DNA from: Paramoeba atlantica
Taxonomy: Eukaryota > Discosea
Reading direction: 5' to 3'
NCBI GenBank assembly: GCA_977017575.1
Contig: CDRNVI010000019.1
Span: 372,001-436,000 of the forward strand
Length of the DNA stretch: 64,000 nucleotides
Shown piece after piece: positions 28,029 to 37,409 of this stretch. Within the stretch, counting starts at the first letter, position 1. Every line of letters starts with the position of its first letter. The translations under genes were made by a program, and so were the position numbers. The notes below the pieces were generated by a model that saw nothing but the letters and a program-made list of their open reading frames with translations, was not told where the DNA came from and did no database searches.

Positions 28029-29948
28029 TTAGGATTGGAATATGTTTACTTTTTCTTCAATTACTTGAAGGGGAATTTGGAACACTCGCGCTGAGGTCTT
28101 GAAACAATTCATTCCCTCATCTAAATTTATTTTCGTTGCAATGTTCCCAGGATCCGCACACTGAGCAAATTTTCGTAACATTTTTAATGTTGTGAGGATG
28201 AGTTCCTGCTGGTAGGCATACAATTCAGATCTCGAAATAGTGCCAGGACTCTGCTCAGTACGCCCCCGTAAAGGCTTTCCGTGAAATCCTGTAAAGGATA
28301 GTTTGTTTGATAGACTCCAACTAATATGCAGAAGCAGCGCTCTTGATATCTCCCATGGGAACCTTGCTATTTGACAGTTGGATTGCGCTTTGGTAGCGTA
28401 ACTTTCAAACAAGAAATGTAAAAAGTTCGCCGCACTTACCCACGGCACATCTGATTGAAGCGAAGGCAAGTCAATGTCACGCAGTACGATGATTTCTTTG
28501 CACAAAAACTCGGCTGAAGCATAAACCGTCTGCACCGTATTATGCCAGACACCTAAATAGTGAGCAAGACGAATCAATCTACGAGCCACAACGCGTACTT
28601 CAGCCGCGTGGGTTTTGTACACAGTTTCGATAATATCCTGAAATCTTTGATAAAGTGCAGAATCGATGCCGCTGTCTGACATGTTGTCTCCAATCCAATT
28701 TCTACATCCCCATTGACAAGTGATATCATTTTCGAACTTTGGGGGAACTGCTTCCGATAAGCGACGAATATCATCCTCTGTATGTATTTTACCTAGCAAT
28801 TGGGTAAATAATCGGATTTTATAGTTTTCGTCAGTGGTCACAACTTCATGAATTCTCTCCGACTTCGTCAAAAGTTCTAGTAGTTCTGGAATATCCATTC
28901 CGTGTGGTGCAATAATATTCGTATCATTTTCTTCTGGAAGATCTGCGTTCGTTTTTGTCAGAACAAAGCCTCGCGCGTCCGTCATTACCTTTAGGTGCGT
29001 CTTTCTATAGTCTTCAGCAAGTGTGTCAACCTCGTTCTCCGAAAGACGACCTATATTATTGAGATTACAAGCAAGTGAAGTGTCTGCGCTCTCTTCACGG
29101 AGGAGGGCAGACGCATCGCTTTCCACGGCAGATAGAAGGGCTAGCGTGTCGCAAAGCATTTGCCTTCCATACTCTACGCTGCAAAGCGAAGCAATTTCTT
29201 TTCGGAGAACACAAACTAAGGACTTTCGCTTCGTGTCAGAAAGTGCATCTATTTTGATAGCTTTAAGGTAGGAGAGCATAATGTGGTAGGGCAGTGATTC
29301 CAACGGAGCACAGGTTTCTAAAGACTTTTCTTGATCTAAGGCATCTTCCATTTCTTTGGCCGCTTGCAACAGTTTTCCCAACTCATTGACTTCAAGCTGA
29401 ATCAGACGCATGTACAATTCCTGGCATTCGGGTGCAAAACGTAAGGCTCTTTGTATCGTTTGTCGTATGTGTTGTGCCTCAAATGTAACTTTGCCTTGTA
29501 AAGATAAAGCTAAGGACCATAAGGCCGCGCAAGTTGGGTCGCGAGCGATCTCTTGTGCCAAAATTCTGGACAAGCGTCTGTGCCTCTTCGTGCGCAAAAG
29601 GTAGTTGCCATAGGCATGAAGGACATCTAGTTTTTTGCTTCGAAATTTCCCGAGACACTTCATATACAAGTGATCAATACATTGCCAGACGTACTGTCTC
29701 CACTTTTTCGGGATTCTCGTCCCAAGCTTTCGACTTTTCCGCCTTACTTTTTTGTCTAAACGCTCTTCCAACTCAATAGCACCCTTAAAGTCTCGCAGTA
29801 ATGGCTTTTGACTCAGTCTGTAAGCGAATTCAGTGCGTTCCTCTATGATTCTCGATGCTTCATTCTTGCTCAAAAGCTTTGCAGTGATGTAGTATTCGAT
29901 AGATGGTAGACTACTCTCAAGGCGGAATCTGATGCTTTCGTTTGACAT
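28029..29948 (-). CDS. UTP6: U3 snoRNP component UTP6
   Basis: The 639-residue protein starts MSNESIRFRLESSLPSIEYY, like the VQxRIExxLPExExxE start of UTP6. SRIIEERTEFAYRLSQKPLL and DFKGAIELEERLDKKVRRKS follow, then HAT (half-a-TPR) repeats such as HLYMKCLGKFRSKKLDVLHAYGNYL and RLSRILAQEIARDPTCAALWSLAL. UTP6 belongs to the UTP-B part of the small-subunit processome and is needed for early 18S rRNA processing in the nucleolus. The frame extends three codons upstream, but the first ATG is at 29948. The C-terminal half is helical and less conserved. Confidence 0.85.
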   Translation of the reverse strand: MSNESIRFRLESSLPSIEYYITAKLLSKNEASRIIEERTEFAYRLSQKPLLRDFKGAIELEERLDKKVRRKSRKLGTRIPKKWRQYVWQCIDHLYMKCLGKFRSKKLDVLHAYGNYLLRTKRHRRLSRILAQEIARDPTCAALWSLALSLQGKVTFEAQHIRQTIQRALRFAPECQELYMRLIQLEVNELGKLLQAAKEMEDALDQEKSLETCAPLESLPYHIMLSYLKAIKIDALSDTKRKSLVCVLRKEIASLCSVEYGRQMLCDTLALLSAVESDASALLREESADTSLACNLNNIGRLSENEVDTLAEDYRKTHLKVMTDARGFVLTKTNADLPEENDTNIIAPHGMDIPELLELLTKSERIHEVVTTDENYKIRLFTQLLGKIHTEDDIRRLSEAVPPKFENDITCQWGCRNWIGDNMSDSGIDSALYQRFQDIIETVYKTHAAEVRVVARRLIRLAHYLGVWHNTVQTVYASAEFLCKEIIVLRDIDLPSLQSDVPWVSAANFLHFLFESYATKAQSNCQIARFPWEISRALLLHISWSLSNKLSFTGFHGKPLRGRTEQSPGTISRSELYAYQQELILTTLKMLRKFAQCADPGNIATKINLDEGMNCFKTSARVFQIPLQVIEEKVNIFQS

Positions 29949-30161
29949 CCCATACAATCAGTAAAAAAGAAATACAACGTAAAAAAATCCCTTTGTTCTA
30001 AGTAAAACCAGTCCTAAGTTCTAAAGTCCTGAGTTAAACCAGTCCCCCAGGTCTAAATGAAACGTTAGAATAGAGAGAACAACAATTCTTTCCGATCTCT
30101 ATCAAGACGAATTCACAGTGTACCAATCTCTTTGTGGGATCCATAGTGTCTAATCACATCC

Positions 30162-31265
30162 CTACCTGATTCCGAATAAAAATATCACTCCGGCAAGACA
30201 CAACGCAGCGGCCCCCGTAGCTAGGTACGCGACGCCCAGAAATAAACCATTCCCACCAAACCACGAGTGCGTGGCAATCACGATGTACTTCCGCGAGCCG
30301 AAACCGGACACGTCAAAGCGGTTCGTGATTTCCAGGGTGTAGGGCCCAGGCTCAAGGTCCGTGGTGAACCGACGCCACAGCTTCCTAAACGTCGGCAAGC
30401 TCGCCGTACTCATCCAGACCATCAAGTCCTCATCCGAGGTACACGGAATCCGATGCCCCGCCTCCCCGTAGTAATACCCATTCCTGGCAAAATAATCCCT
30501 ATGATTCGGCAACCCCTCACACGTCAACAAATTCTCCCCTTGCGGGGGCCTAAACTTCTGCCTACGATCCGATTCCCACGCAATCCCTTTCTTCTCACAC
30601 CCCATCTCCTCCGTCGGGGCCCCCTCCCGATCAAAACTCGCCGTGTCACACACCAACGACCGATTCCCGGAGTTCTCCCCTCCACGATACATCCGGACCG
30701 TGTCATTAAACATACTCCACGGGACCAACCCACACGGGGCGTAGATCAACTCCTCCGCCCCCTCCCCCTCCGCCCCCTCCCGCACCCTAAACCCCGTCCG
30801 CGGCCCACACCCCTCCACCAGCCCCTCCCGACTCACCACGTGCCCACTCAACTGGGCCTCACTCCTGGAGGCGCCATACCCGCGGTGGTTCTGATAGAAC
30901 CCCGTCAGTTTGTAGTACAACGAGGTACCGGGGGAGGGCAACCGCACCGGGAGGTGAATCGAGACCACCTCCACACACCCGGTTGCGATTTCATAGCGAC
31001 CCCTACCCCCCTCCCTACTCCTACCACCCCCCCTCCCCTCCCCGACCCCGGGGGAGGGGTCCCCCACACAGGGGGGGGTGCCGTAGGGGATCTCGAGCTC
31101 CACGGCGTTCGTGCTCTCGACCAACGCGGCGATCCCGACCGGGAGGAACACGAGCGCGACGAGCGTGAGGAAGTAGCCGGTGGTGCGGGGGGCGTAGCGG
31201 GGGCGCCAGGTGAGGGTGGAGGGGGTCCAGGGGGTGGGGGGGGAGGTGCAGGGGTTGTGTCGGAC
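30162..31265 (-). CDS. CDC50/LEM3-family flippase subunit, apparent frame break near the start
   Basis: The main frame shows the CDC50 plan: first transmembrane helix TTGYFLTLVALVFLPVGIAAL, a cysteine-containing ectodomain with SVHLPVRLP-like YKLTGFYQNHRGYGASRSEAQL, CGLVPWSMFND (the CGLIPWSLFND signature), LMVWMSTASLPTFRKLWRR and a second helix AYLATGAAALCLAGVIFLFG. Such proteins partner with P4-ATPases to flip phospholipids. The only ATG upstream (31265) starts MSDTTPAPPPPPP in a different frame. The two frames meet at a run of eight C, so one base lost or gained there would join them. This may be an assembly error, a polymorphism or a real mutation. The 5' half is very GC-rich. A long pyrimidine tract with AG precedes the ATG. 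Confidence 0.8.
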   Translation of the reverse strand, partial: VRHNPCTSPPTPWTPSTLTWRPRYAPRTTGYFLTLVALVFLPVGIAALVESTNAVELEIPYGTPPCVGDPSPGVGEGRGGGRSREGGRGRYEIATGCVEVVSIHLPVRLPSPGTSLYYKLTGFYQNHRGYGASRSEAQLSGHVVSREGLVEGCGPRTGFRVREGAEGEGAEELIYAPCGLVPWSMFNDTVRMYRGGENSGNRSLVCDTASFDREGAPTEEMGCEKKGIAWESDRRQKFRPPQGENLLTCEGLPNHRDYFARNGYYYGEAGHRIPCTSDEDLMVWMSTASLPTFRKLWRRFTTDLEPGPYTLEITNRFDVSGFGSRKYIVIATHSWFGGNGLFLGVAYLATGAAALCLAGVIFLFGIR

Positions 31266-31577
31266 ATGGGAGAAAAGAGAAGGGGAGGGGTGTACTCCCG
31301 GGTGTGGGGAGGGAAGGGGTTAAAGGGAAAAAAAAAGGGGGGGGGGGTGAAATTTTCTAGGGTTTTAGAGGTATGGAAAGGAAGGGTGAAAAGGTGTGGG
31401 GGGGTGATGGGGGTGGGAATGGAGAAGGTGGTCTTCTTTTTATTATAGAGATGTAGGTTAGAAAAAATTATTGTTAAAGTATGGTAGGATGCTAGTTATA
31501 GCCTTTTTTGAAATGTGAAACTTTGCTCCCTTACCTGCTTTTCTCCTTTAGAGAACAGCACTTGTACGCTTCTTCTT
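31266..31577. other. Leader of CDC50 and 3' region of eL30
   Basis: On the minus strand this begins with homopolymeric C and T runs and then a long C/T tract ending CCCGGGAG before the CDC50 start. It is a strong candidate acceptor region. No gene seen. Confidence 0.45.
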
Positions 31578-31889
31578 CTAATTGAGTTCCGCGTCACCAG
31601 AATCGGTAATGGCCATGCAATTCGCACGAAAATATTTCCCGCACGTAGTACCCAAGTCGACGTTGTTGCCGACGAAACGGTGCACTGTGGTGTTAGAAAG
31701 CATTGCATAATACTCAAGCTCGGAACGTCGCCCTGGGGGACAATTTTCTGCGATGACCAGAAGCTTACATTTCCCATGTCGCATAGCTTTAATAGAACAT
31801 TTCAGTCCGAGGGAGTACTTGCCACTTTTGCACACAAGCTGCAAGCGTGAATTGATATTATCGCTCTGCTTTGATTTCTTCGAGACCAT
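31578..31889 (-). CDS. RPL30: Ribosomal protein eL30
   Basis: The 103-residue protein matches eL30 throughout: INSRLQLVCKSGKYSLGLK, GKCKLLVIAENCPPGRRSELEYYAML and VHRFVGNNVDLGTTCGKYFR are near-identical to the family's INxxLxLVMKSGKY, KLVIxxxNCPxLRKSEIEYYAML and YxGNNxELGTACGKYxR. It ends with DSGDAELN. It is a 60S subunit protein of the L7Ae fold. Upstream on the minus strand is a TATTTTTACTATAG acceptor-like sequence. Confidence 0.95.
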   Translation of the reverse strand: MVSKKSKQSDNINSRLQLVCKSGKYSLGLKCSIKAMRHGKCKLLVIAENCPPGRRSELEYYAMLSNTTVHRFVGNNVDLGTTCGKYFRANCMAITDSGDAELN

Positions 31890-32238
31890 TTTGAAAAATA
31901 AAATCGATATTCAAGAAGTCAACTATAGTAAAAATAGGTCAATGGTAATTGAGAGCTTATAATTAAGAGCTAATACATAGCATGTTCTGGAAGATACAGT
32001 TGTATTATATACAAGATAACGTTTTATGCAACACAAGGCACTAAACAAGCAAAGCACACACATCTTCAACTAAACGAAAGAGCAACTAATCAAACGCATT
32101 GGTCAACGCTTTTCGAAGCCTACAAAAAGGGTAAAATCACAACGTAAACAAATTCTAAAATAGCAAATCTTCGAAACAACACACATACAATGTACCATCT
32201 CAACAAACTTCATACTCGAGTTGTCTTTTCATAAAACT
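31890..32238. other. Intergenic between eL30 and Hsp70
   Basis: AT-rich, about 350 bp. It includes the eL30 leader and the 3' UTR of the left Hsp70 copy. No repeat or gene noticed. Confidence 0.4.
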
Positions 32239-34215
32239 TTATTTTTTCTCTTCCGAAGAACCCTCTGACTCTGGTTTCGCTTCCTGTCCTTCAGTGGAGT
32301 TCGAAGACGTGGAACTGGAACCGGTGGTATTCTTGGCGGCAGCTTGCTGATACTCCGTACGCCCGCACTCCATCACAGCCTTTTGTAGTTTGTCCGTGGC
32401 CGCTTGAAGCTCATCCTTGCCCGAATTCGCATTGTCCATGCACGTGCGTAGTTCAGAGGCAAGTTTGCGCACGTTTTCCTTCTCTGCGTCACTAACATAT
32501 TTCCAGTCTCCTAGTTGACGTTCAGCTGTGTTGAGTTGTGTGTCCGCATTGTTCTTGCATTCAACTAGATCGCGCTTTTTGCGATCCGCTTCGGCGTGCA
32601 TTTCTGAATCCTTAATCATTTGTTGTACTTCGGAGCTAGAAAGGCCACCATTCGCCTGGATAGTGATGTTTTGCTCTCGTCCTGTAGCCTTATCCTTGGC
32701 AGTGACGTGGCAGATGCCGTTGGCATCAATGTCAAAGGTGACTTCGATTTGGGGTACGCCACGAGGTGCGGGAGGAATACCTACCAAGTCGAACTGCCCA
32801 AGGATTTGATTATCCGAGGCCATTTCACGCTCCCCTTGAAACACCTTGATACCCACCTGTGTTTGGTTGTCAGCGGCCGTACTGAACACTTGGCTTTTCT
32901 TAGTTGGGATAGTAGTGTTCTTGTTAATCATCCGAGTAAAGACGCCACCAAGAGTTTCAATTCCTAGTGAGAGAGGGGTCACGTCAAGCAATACCAAGCC
33001 TTTTACTTCACCGCGCATCACACCTCCCTGAATGGCTGCACCTACTGCAACAACCTCGTCGGGGTTGACACCTTTAAAGGGCTCTCGGCCAAAAAACTGC
33101 TTCACGACTTCAACTACCTTCGGCATTCGGGTCATCCCTCCCACCATGACGACCTCTTGTACACCTTTCGCATCAACACCCGCGTCCTTCAGACATACTT
33201 TTACGGGGCCGATGCTCCTCTGGACAAGGTGTTCAACAAGGCCTTCAAACTTGGCGCGCGTAAGATTCATTTGAATGTGCTGAGGACCTTCGCTGTTCGC
33301 GCTGATGAAGGGAAGATTGATTTCGGTTTGCGTCGCCGAAGACAGTTCACACTTGGCCTTCTCCGCTGCCTCTCGAACACGCTGCAGAGCCATCTTCTCT
33401 TTCGAAAGATCAATTCCTGTAGATTTTTTAAAGTCGTTCAGAATGTGATCTGTCAAAAGTGCGTCGAAGTCCTCTCCTCCCAGGAAAGTGTCTCCATTTG
33501 TCGCTTTCACTTCGAAGACGCCGCCGGCAATCTCAAGAATTGAAATATCAAATGTACCACCACCCAAGTCGTAGATAGCAACGATGCGATCCTTTTCCTT
33601 GTCCATACCATACGCAATAGCAGCGGCCGTCGGCTCATTGATGATGCGGGCAACATTTAACCCGGCAATCTGCCCTGCATCCGTAGTCGCAGTACGCTGT
33701 TGATCATTGAAATAGGCCGGGACAGTAACTATCGCGTGCTTTACTTTGCGGCCTAGATGACTTTCCGCAGTCTCTTTCATTTTTTGTAAGACAAACGCAC
33801 CAATTTGTGACGGAGAATACCGCTTGCCGTTAGCGTCCTCGACCCAGGCATCACCATTCGTGTGTCGTGCAATCTTGTACGAAACCATCTTCTTGTGCTT
33901 TTCAGTCATAGAATCCTCAAAGCGGCGTCCGATCAAACGCTTAACCGCGTAGAATGTGCTGGAAGGATTCGTCACCGCTTGGCGTTTCGCTGCGTGACCC
34001 ACAAGCTTTTCTTCGCCCTTAAAGGCAACAATGGAGGGCGTCGTCCGCATACCCTCGGCATTCTCCAAGACACGGGGCTTGCCTCCTTCCATCACTGCCA
34101 CACAGCTGTTGGTCGTGCCTAAATCAATACCTATGACGTCTCCGTCAAGCTTGGAAGTAGCGTACTGACGAATACCGGCTAAGGAAAGCGAACCAAGGGA
34201 GCGGCGGACAAGCAT
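32239..34215 (-). CDS. Mitochondrial Hsp70, left copy
   Basis: The 658-residue chaperone starts with a short basic presequence ([20 protein letters not shown]), then the Hsp70 phosphate loops [17 protein letters not shown] and [14 protein letters not shown], and [17 protein letters not shown]. The substrate domain includes [18 protein letters not shown] and [19 protein letters not shown]. The lid ends [15 protein letters not shown] followed by a Ser/Thr/Glu-rich tail ending EEKK. DnaK-type motifs plus presequence give a matrix Hsp70 for import and folding. The [15 protein letters not shown] tail is, from memory, that of kinetoplastid mtp70. It differs from the right copy by one residue (Ala for Val near 586). 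Stop codon TAA. Confidence 0.97.
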   Translation of the reverse strand: MLVRRSLGSLSLAGIRQYATSKLDGDVIGIDLGTTNSCVAVMEGGKPRVLENAEGMRTTPSIVAFKGEEKLVGHAAKRQAVTNPSSTFYAVKRLIGRRFEDSMTEKHKKMVSYKIARHTNGDAWVEDANGKRYSPSQIGAFVLQKMKETAESHLGRKVKHAIVTVPAYFNDQQRTATTDAGQIAGLNVARIINEPTAAAIAYGMDKEKDRIVAIYDLGGGTFDISILEIAGGVFEVKATNGDTFLGGEDFDALLTDHILNDFKKSTGIDLSKEKMALQRVREAAEKAKCELSSATQTEINLPFISANSEGPQHIQMNLTRAKFEGLVEHLVQRSIGPVKVCLKDAGVDAKGVQEVVMVGGMTRMPKVVEVVKQFFGREPFKGVNPDEVVAVGAAIQGGVMRGEVKGLVLLDVTPLSLGIETLGGVFTRMINKNTTIPTKKSQVFSTAADNQTQVGIKVFQGEREMASDNQILGQFDLVGIPPAPRGVPQIEVTFDIDANGICHVTAKDKATGREQNITIQANGGLSSSEVQQMIKDSEMHAEADRKKRDLVECKNNADTQLNTAERQLGDWKYVSDAEKENVRKLASELRTCMDNANSGKDELQAATDKLQKAVMECGRTEYQQAAAKNTTGSSSTSSNSTEGQEAKPESEGSSEEKK

Positions 34216-34249
34216 CGTTATAGAATCAGAAAAGTTAAGTAAAATTGAG

Positions 34250-34270
34250 CTGAAAACTTAAAAAGTATAT
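34250..34270 (-). promoter_or_regulatory. Candidate spliced-leader acceptor of Hsp70
   Basis: Minus-strand CTTTTTAAGTTTTCAG ends at 34250, 35 bases before the ATG at 34215. The tract is repeated at 59894-59914 in the second copy, where one base of it differs. Confidence 0.5.
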
Positions 34271-34341
34271 GAGAAGTCATTTAGCGCATTAGGTTAAAAT
34301 CATGAGATCGATGGCTACGAGAAAAGAACGTGTACAAAATT

Positions 34342-34478
34342 TTAAGATGTTTTTACATCTGTGATGCGATCCGCATATGGTTCTGTTAGAATGAAGCATT
34401 TTAGTAAGTGATCATTCCAGATGGGAACTATGGCGCACGAACTAGGTGTTGGACTTTCACTTTTATCGTGAACTTCGC
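34342..34478 (-). pseudogene. Truncated 3' end of the HORMA gene
   Basis: About 45 codons ending AIVPIWNDHLLKCFILTEPY...DVKTS are identical to the end of the intact gene at 59986-61026. Similarity stops at 34478; upstream the frame continues for some 40 codons of unrelated sequence. It is a by-product of the duplication, or conversely the source of the tail of the right-hand gene. Confidence 0.8.
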
Positions 34479-35096
34479 AAACTTCGTAAACTTCGAAGGT
34501 ATCGACCAAAAATTTGTGGTCGATACCAATAAATACAATACTTTTTGTCGATTTCCACGAGTTGCCACTGGCCTCCAAAAAGTTGGACATTATCATATCG
34601 GATCTGTGTAAACGTATAGTGAAGCATAAAAATAGAAGAGAAATCGCTCAGCTTCCCTCGAGATGATCAAGTGGCCGCGTATATCAGAACTCATTATGCT
34701 AATTTCCTGAAAATTCGAAAAAAACAACTAAAATTCAGGCGAAAACTCAACAAAATGGTCGATACTAATAAATACAATACTTTTTGTGTCGGCCATTTTT
34801 GTGAACAATACTTTTTGGCGGGGGTATAATTCTGTCACAGGGCTACGCTCACAATTGGGCCTTGCTCGCAAACGGGGGCTTTTGCCTCTAAAAGTGGGAT
34901 TCGCTCACGGTTGGGCCTTGCCTCTGGACAATCCTGCGGAAACGGTGGACATGGCACCAGCACATTTATAATGCATATAACAATAGTGAATTTCGTGGAC
35001 ACCTCAACATAATTTTTTTTGCAGCATTCATCGGTTTATGTCGCAGACGAGTAAACAAGGTCTGGGTTTATTGGCCCGGCCGGCCCTTCCGTGCGT

Positions 35097-35213
35097 TCGG
35101 CCTCTCATTTCCCCCAAAACAACTGCCACCTTCCCACCATTTATCAGGGGTCGCTCACGCGACCCCCGCTAAATAGGGGGGGAAGGTGGTAGTTGTGGGG
35201 TATGGAGGCCTCT
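35097..35213. repeat. Large palindrome, about 55-bp imperfect arms
   Basis: The left arm runs GGCCTCTCATTTCCCCCAAA and on through ACTGCCACCTTCCCACC; the right arm is its complement. The centre is a perfect hairpin GGGGTCGCTCACGCGACCCC. It resembles the other C/G-run palindromes in plan. Confidence 0.75.
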
Positions 35214-35443
35214 CGCAACTCCGGGGCCTCACCGGGAGCAAAGGTGAAATTCATTTGCGTCCCTGACTAAATGCATTTTTCGGTTACGTCGCCTGTTGGA
35301 AGGTATTTTGTGCAATATGCTAGCAAACGGGGGCTTTCACCTCCAGAAGTGGGCTACGCTCACAATTGGACCTAGATGTATTTATGTAAATATAGCCCTA
35401 TGAAAGATTTTATCTAATTATAATCTAAATTTCCGACATCCCT

Positions 35444-35514
35444 ATGGGGGAACATGGTTGGGACCTCTTCGTGGTCTTCCCCGGCACTGCTATCTTTCAG
35501 ATGGTACTGAAGCC
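35444..35514 (-). repeat. Inverted partner of the repeat at 4335-4402
   Basis: Shares the sequence around GGGAAGACCACGA and AGATAGCAGTGCC with the left-hand copy in opposite orientation, at roughly 80 percent identity by eye. Confidence 0.6.
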
Positions 35515-35595
35515 GACCTTTTTTATTAGTGGCATTTTATCTGTCCATAGGCATTTTATATGTCCAGGGGCATTTGACGTGTAAAGTGGCCCGTA

Positions 35596-36566
35596 CTAAC
35601 AATTGAGATAGGGCGATGCCTCTATACTTTCCCTTCGTAGCGCTTGCTCTGCCCCCTGAAAAAACTTTCTTTTGCCCCCTGCCCGTGAAAAACATTTCTT
35701 GAATTTAAAAGCCGAGGATGATTCATAGGGGTCAAATGCCGTCTTGCATACGTTGTTTAGCACATGACCAATACAGGACAAGAGAGAAACACGATACTTT
35801 CGATTTACGCCGCGCTCTAAATTAGCTAAATCCTCTTCGCCTACCGGGTCGATCCGATCGTAGACAGTCTTCAAGAATCCTTCACAATTTAAACGCGCAA
35901 CATGACTGACAGTAGAGCCATCTACCATCAAGAACTTCAGTTTTAAGAGTCTCTCTTCCCCCAAAATTACTAGAGAGACAACTCAAAAGTTCTTTGGCCA
36001 TCATGTATCCATCATATGCTTTATGGCTTGTAGAATACAAAGGAGGTAAAACGAATTCATGACACTCCACGTACAAAACAGCGATCATTACATGCTCCGA
36101 TTTAACGCGATCGATTCCATTACATAAAATTGTTAATTTCTTTGCGTAGGAGTTGCCACAATTCTTCAGCAAGGCTCGCGTTGCGAAGGTGGAGATCGTT
36201 CAATATTTTTGGTCCTTCTTGTAGCAGTATACTGGAAGGTGCTGAGGGTCTCAACGCTTCCTACGTGCGGATGAACCATAGAAATCCGCTGCCAGGGAGA
36301 TTCGTCATCGAATGGAGAGAAGGCAGTACCTTGTTTGAAAAATGTTGAACAGCTTCGCTATCCACGCGTGCATCAGTTGGCATGTCTTGAGAAAGAGTTG
36401 CTCGCTCCACGCAAACGCGTCGATGCTCAAGATAGTGGTTACGATATTTCCCGTGCGATGACCATTTGCATCGCTTACATTCGTAATGCTGGTTATAAAG
36501 ATACAGTTTCTGTACCTTGTTGGTACATTTTGCTAGCCCTTCCTTTCTTTTCCCGGAAACGGGCAT
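35596..36566 (-). mobile_element. Decayed hAT-type transposase copy (family shared with 52-54.6 kb)
   Basis: Three minus-strand frames hold pieces in the order of the better copy. The first is a zinc finger YECKRCKWSSHGKYRNHYLEH followed later by C. The second contains SEHVMIAVLYVECHEFVLPP. The third has LKFLMVDGSTVSHVAR and VSLLSCIGHVLNNV. These match segments of the 52-54.6 kb transposase. At least two frame changes separate them and the last two thirds of the protein are missing. No ends were identified. Confidence 0.75.
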
Positions 36567-36577
36567 ACATTTTCCTT

Positions 36578-37210
36578 TTAAATGCCCGTTTCCGGCTGAC
36601 GGCTAGCAGGGACTGTCCCTCTTTGTCGTGGAAGTAGGGGACGTACTTCCGACTTTTCAACCCTCCCCGGCTCACTCCTTGAGTGAGTTTTCTTCCCTCC
36701 CCGGCTTTCTTCTTCTCGCGCCTGTCTCTTCCCGGGAGCTATGCGCCATGGTAGCCTCCCTTGAGGACCACCGGGCGTGACTCTGCCTTGCATTATCGCG
36801 AGGCAGCGGTCGGTTGCAGTGCGCCCCTCCGGCTGCGTAAAGAGGTGGTGAGTTGCCTGGACCACCTCTACCGACTGGAACCGAGTCGGTTGCAGTACGG
36901 CATTTAATCCACGGTACGCCCGCCAAGCATCTGTGTTTACGATCGTGCGGTAGCTGTCCACTGCGTGCTTTTTCACAAAATTTTGTAAAGTAGTCCTGTC
37001 CCTTTTTTCAACGCGCTTCCATATAGTACGGCCACAACTACCATCTCTTTCGATCCCAGTAATTGTAGCCATGTAAAAAGATCTTTTTCTCACTCGGCAT
37101 CCCCGATGATACTTCCGTGGAAAGAGATAGGTTTCATCAACTGCGCACCTAGAGAACTTGATTTCCTCGTTGCGTTTCAGTACGGCTTTATGAATAAGAA
37201 CATGTAGAAT
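36578..37210 (-). mobile_element. Merlin/ISXO2-type transposase relic
   Basis: The minus strand encodes CAVDETYLFPRKYHRGCRVR (first catalytic Asp in VDET), then MATITGIERDGSCGRTIWKR and IVNTDAWRAYRGL (second catalytic Asp). The usual third motif with a TNxVE line is absent: from about 36850 the frame passes into unrelated GC-rich sequence. It is only distantly related to the complete Merlin element at 46883-48097. The adjacent stretch to 37409 contains many GGGTCC/GGACCC repeats. Confidence 0.7.
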
Positions 37211-37409
37211 GAGGAAAAAAACGTTTTGTTGTATGCTTTATGTGTTTTGAACGTGAGATTACTCGAATGCCAAAGGAATTACTTCAAAAGCTCACATGAT
37301 GCAAAATTTATACCCCCCGACTTTTTGATGACTCTCCTGCATATCCTATGTTTGAAGTGGGTCCGTGGGTCCGGGACCCGGGTCCGGACCCAAGGACCCA
37401 AAACAGGTA

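Larger units (their letters stand above)
32240..34478. repeat. Left copy of a 2,239-bp segmental duplication
   Basis: By eye this block equals 57884-60122 except at 32323, 32459 and 34265. It starts inside the Hsp70 stop codon (TAA here, TAG in the other copy), covers the whole Hsp70 gene and its leader and stops within the 3' end of a HORMA gene. Both copies have the same orientation and lie 25,644 bp apart. Confidence 0.95.
34479..35596. other. Start of the transposon island; small repeats, no gene
   Basis: AATAAATACAATACTTTTTG occurs at about 34529 and 34767, each time after a GGTCGATAC motif. A second pair with CAAACGGGGGCTTT followed by GTGGG and CGCTCAC lies near 34870 and 35325. These and the palindrome at 35097-35213 suggest decayed non-autonomous elements. 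No host gene is visible. Confidence 0.55.
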
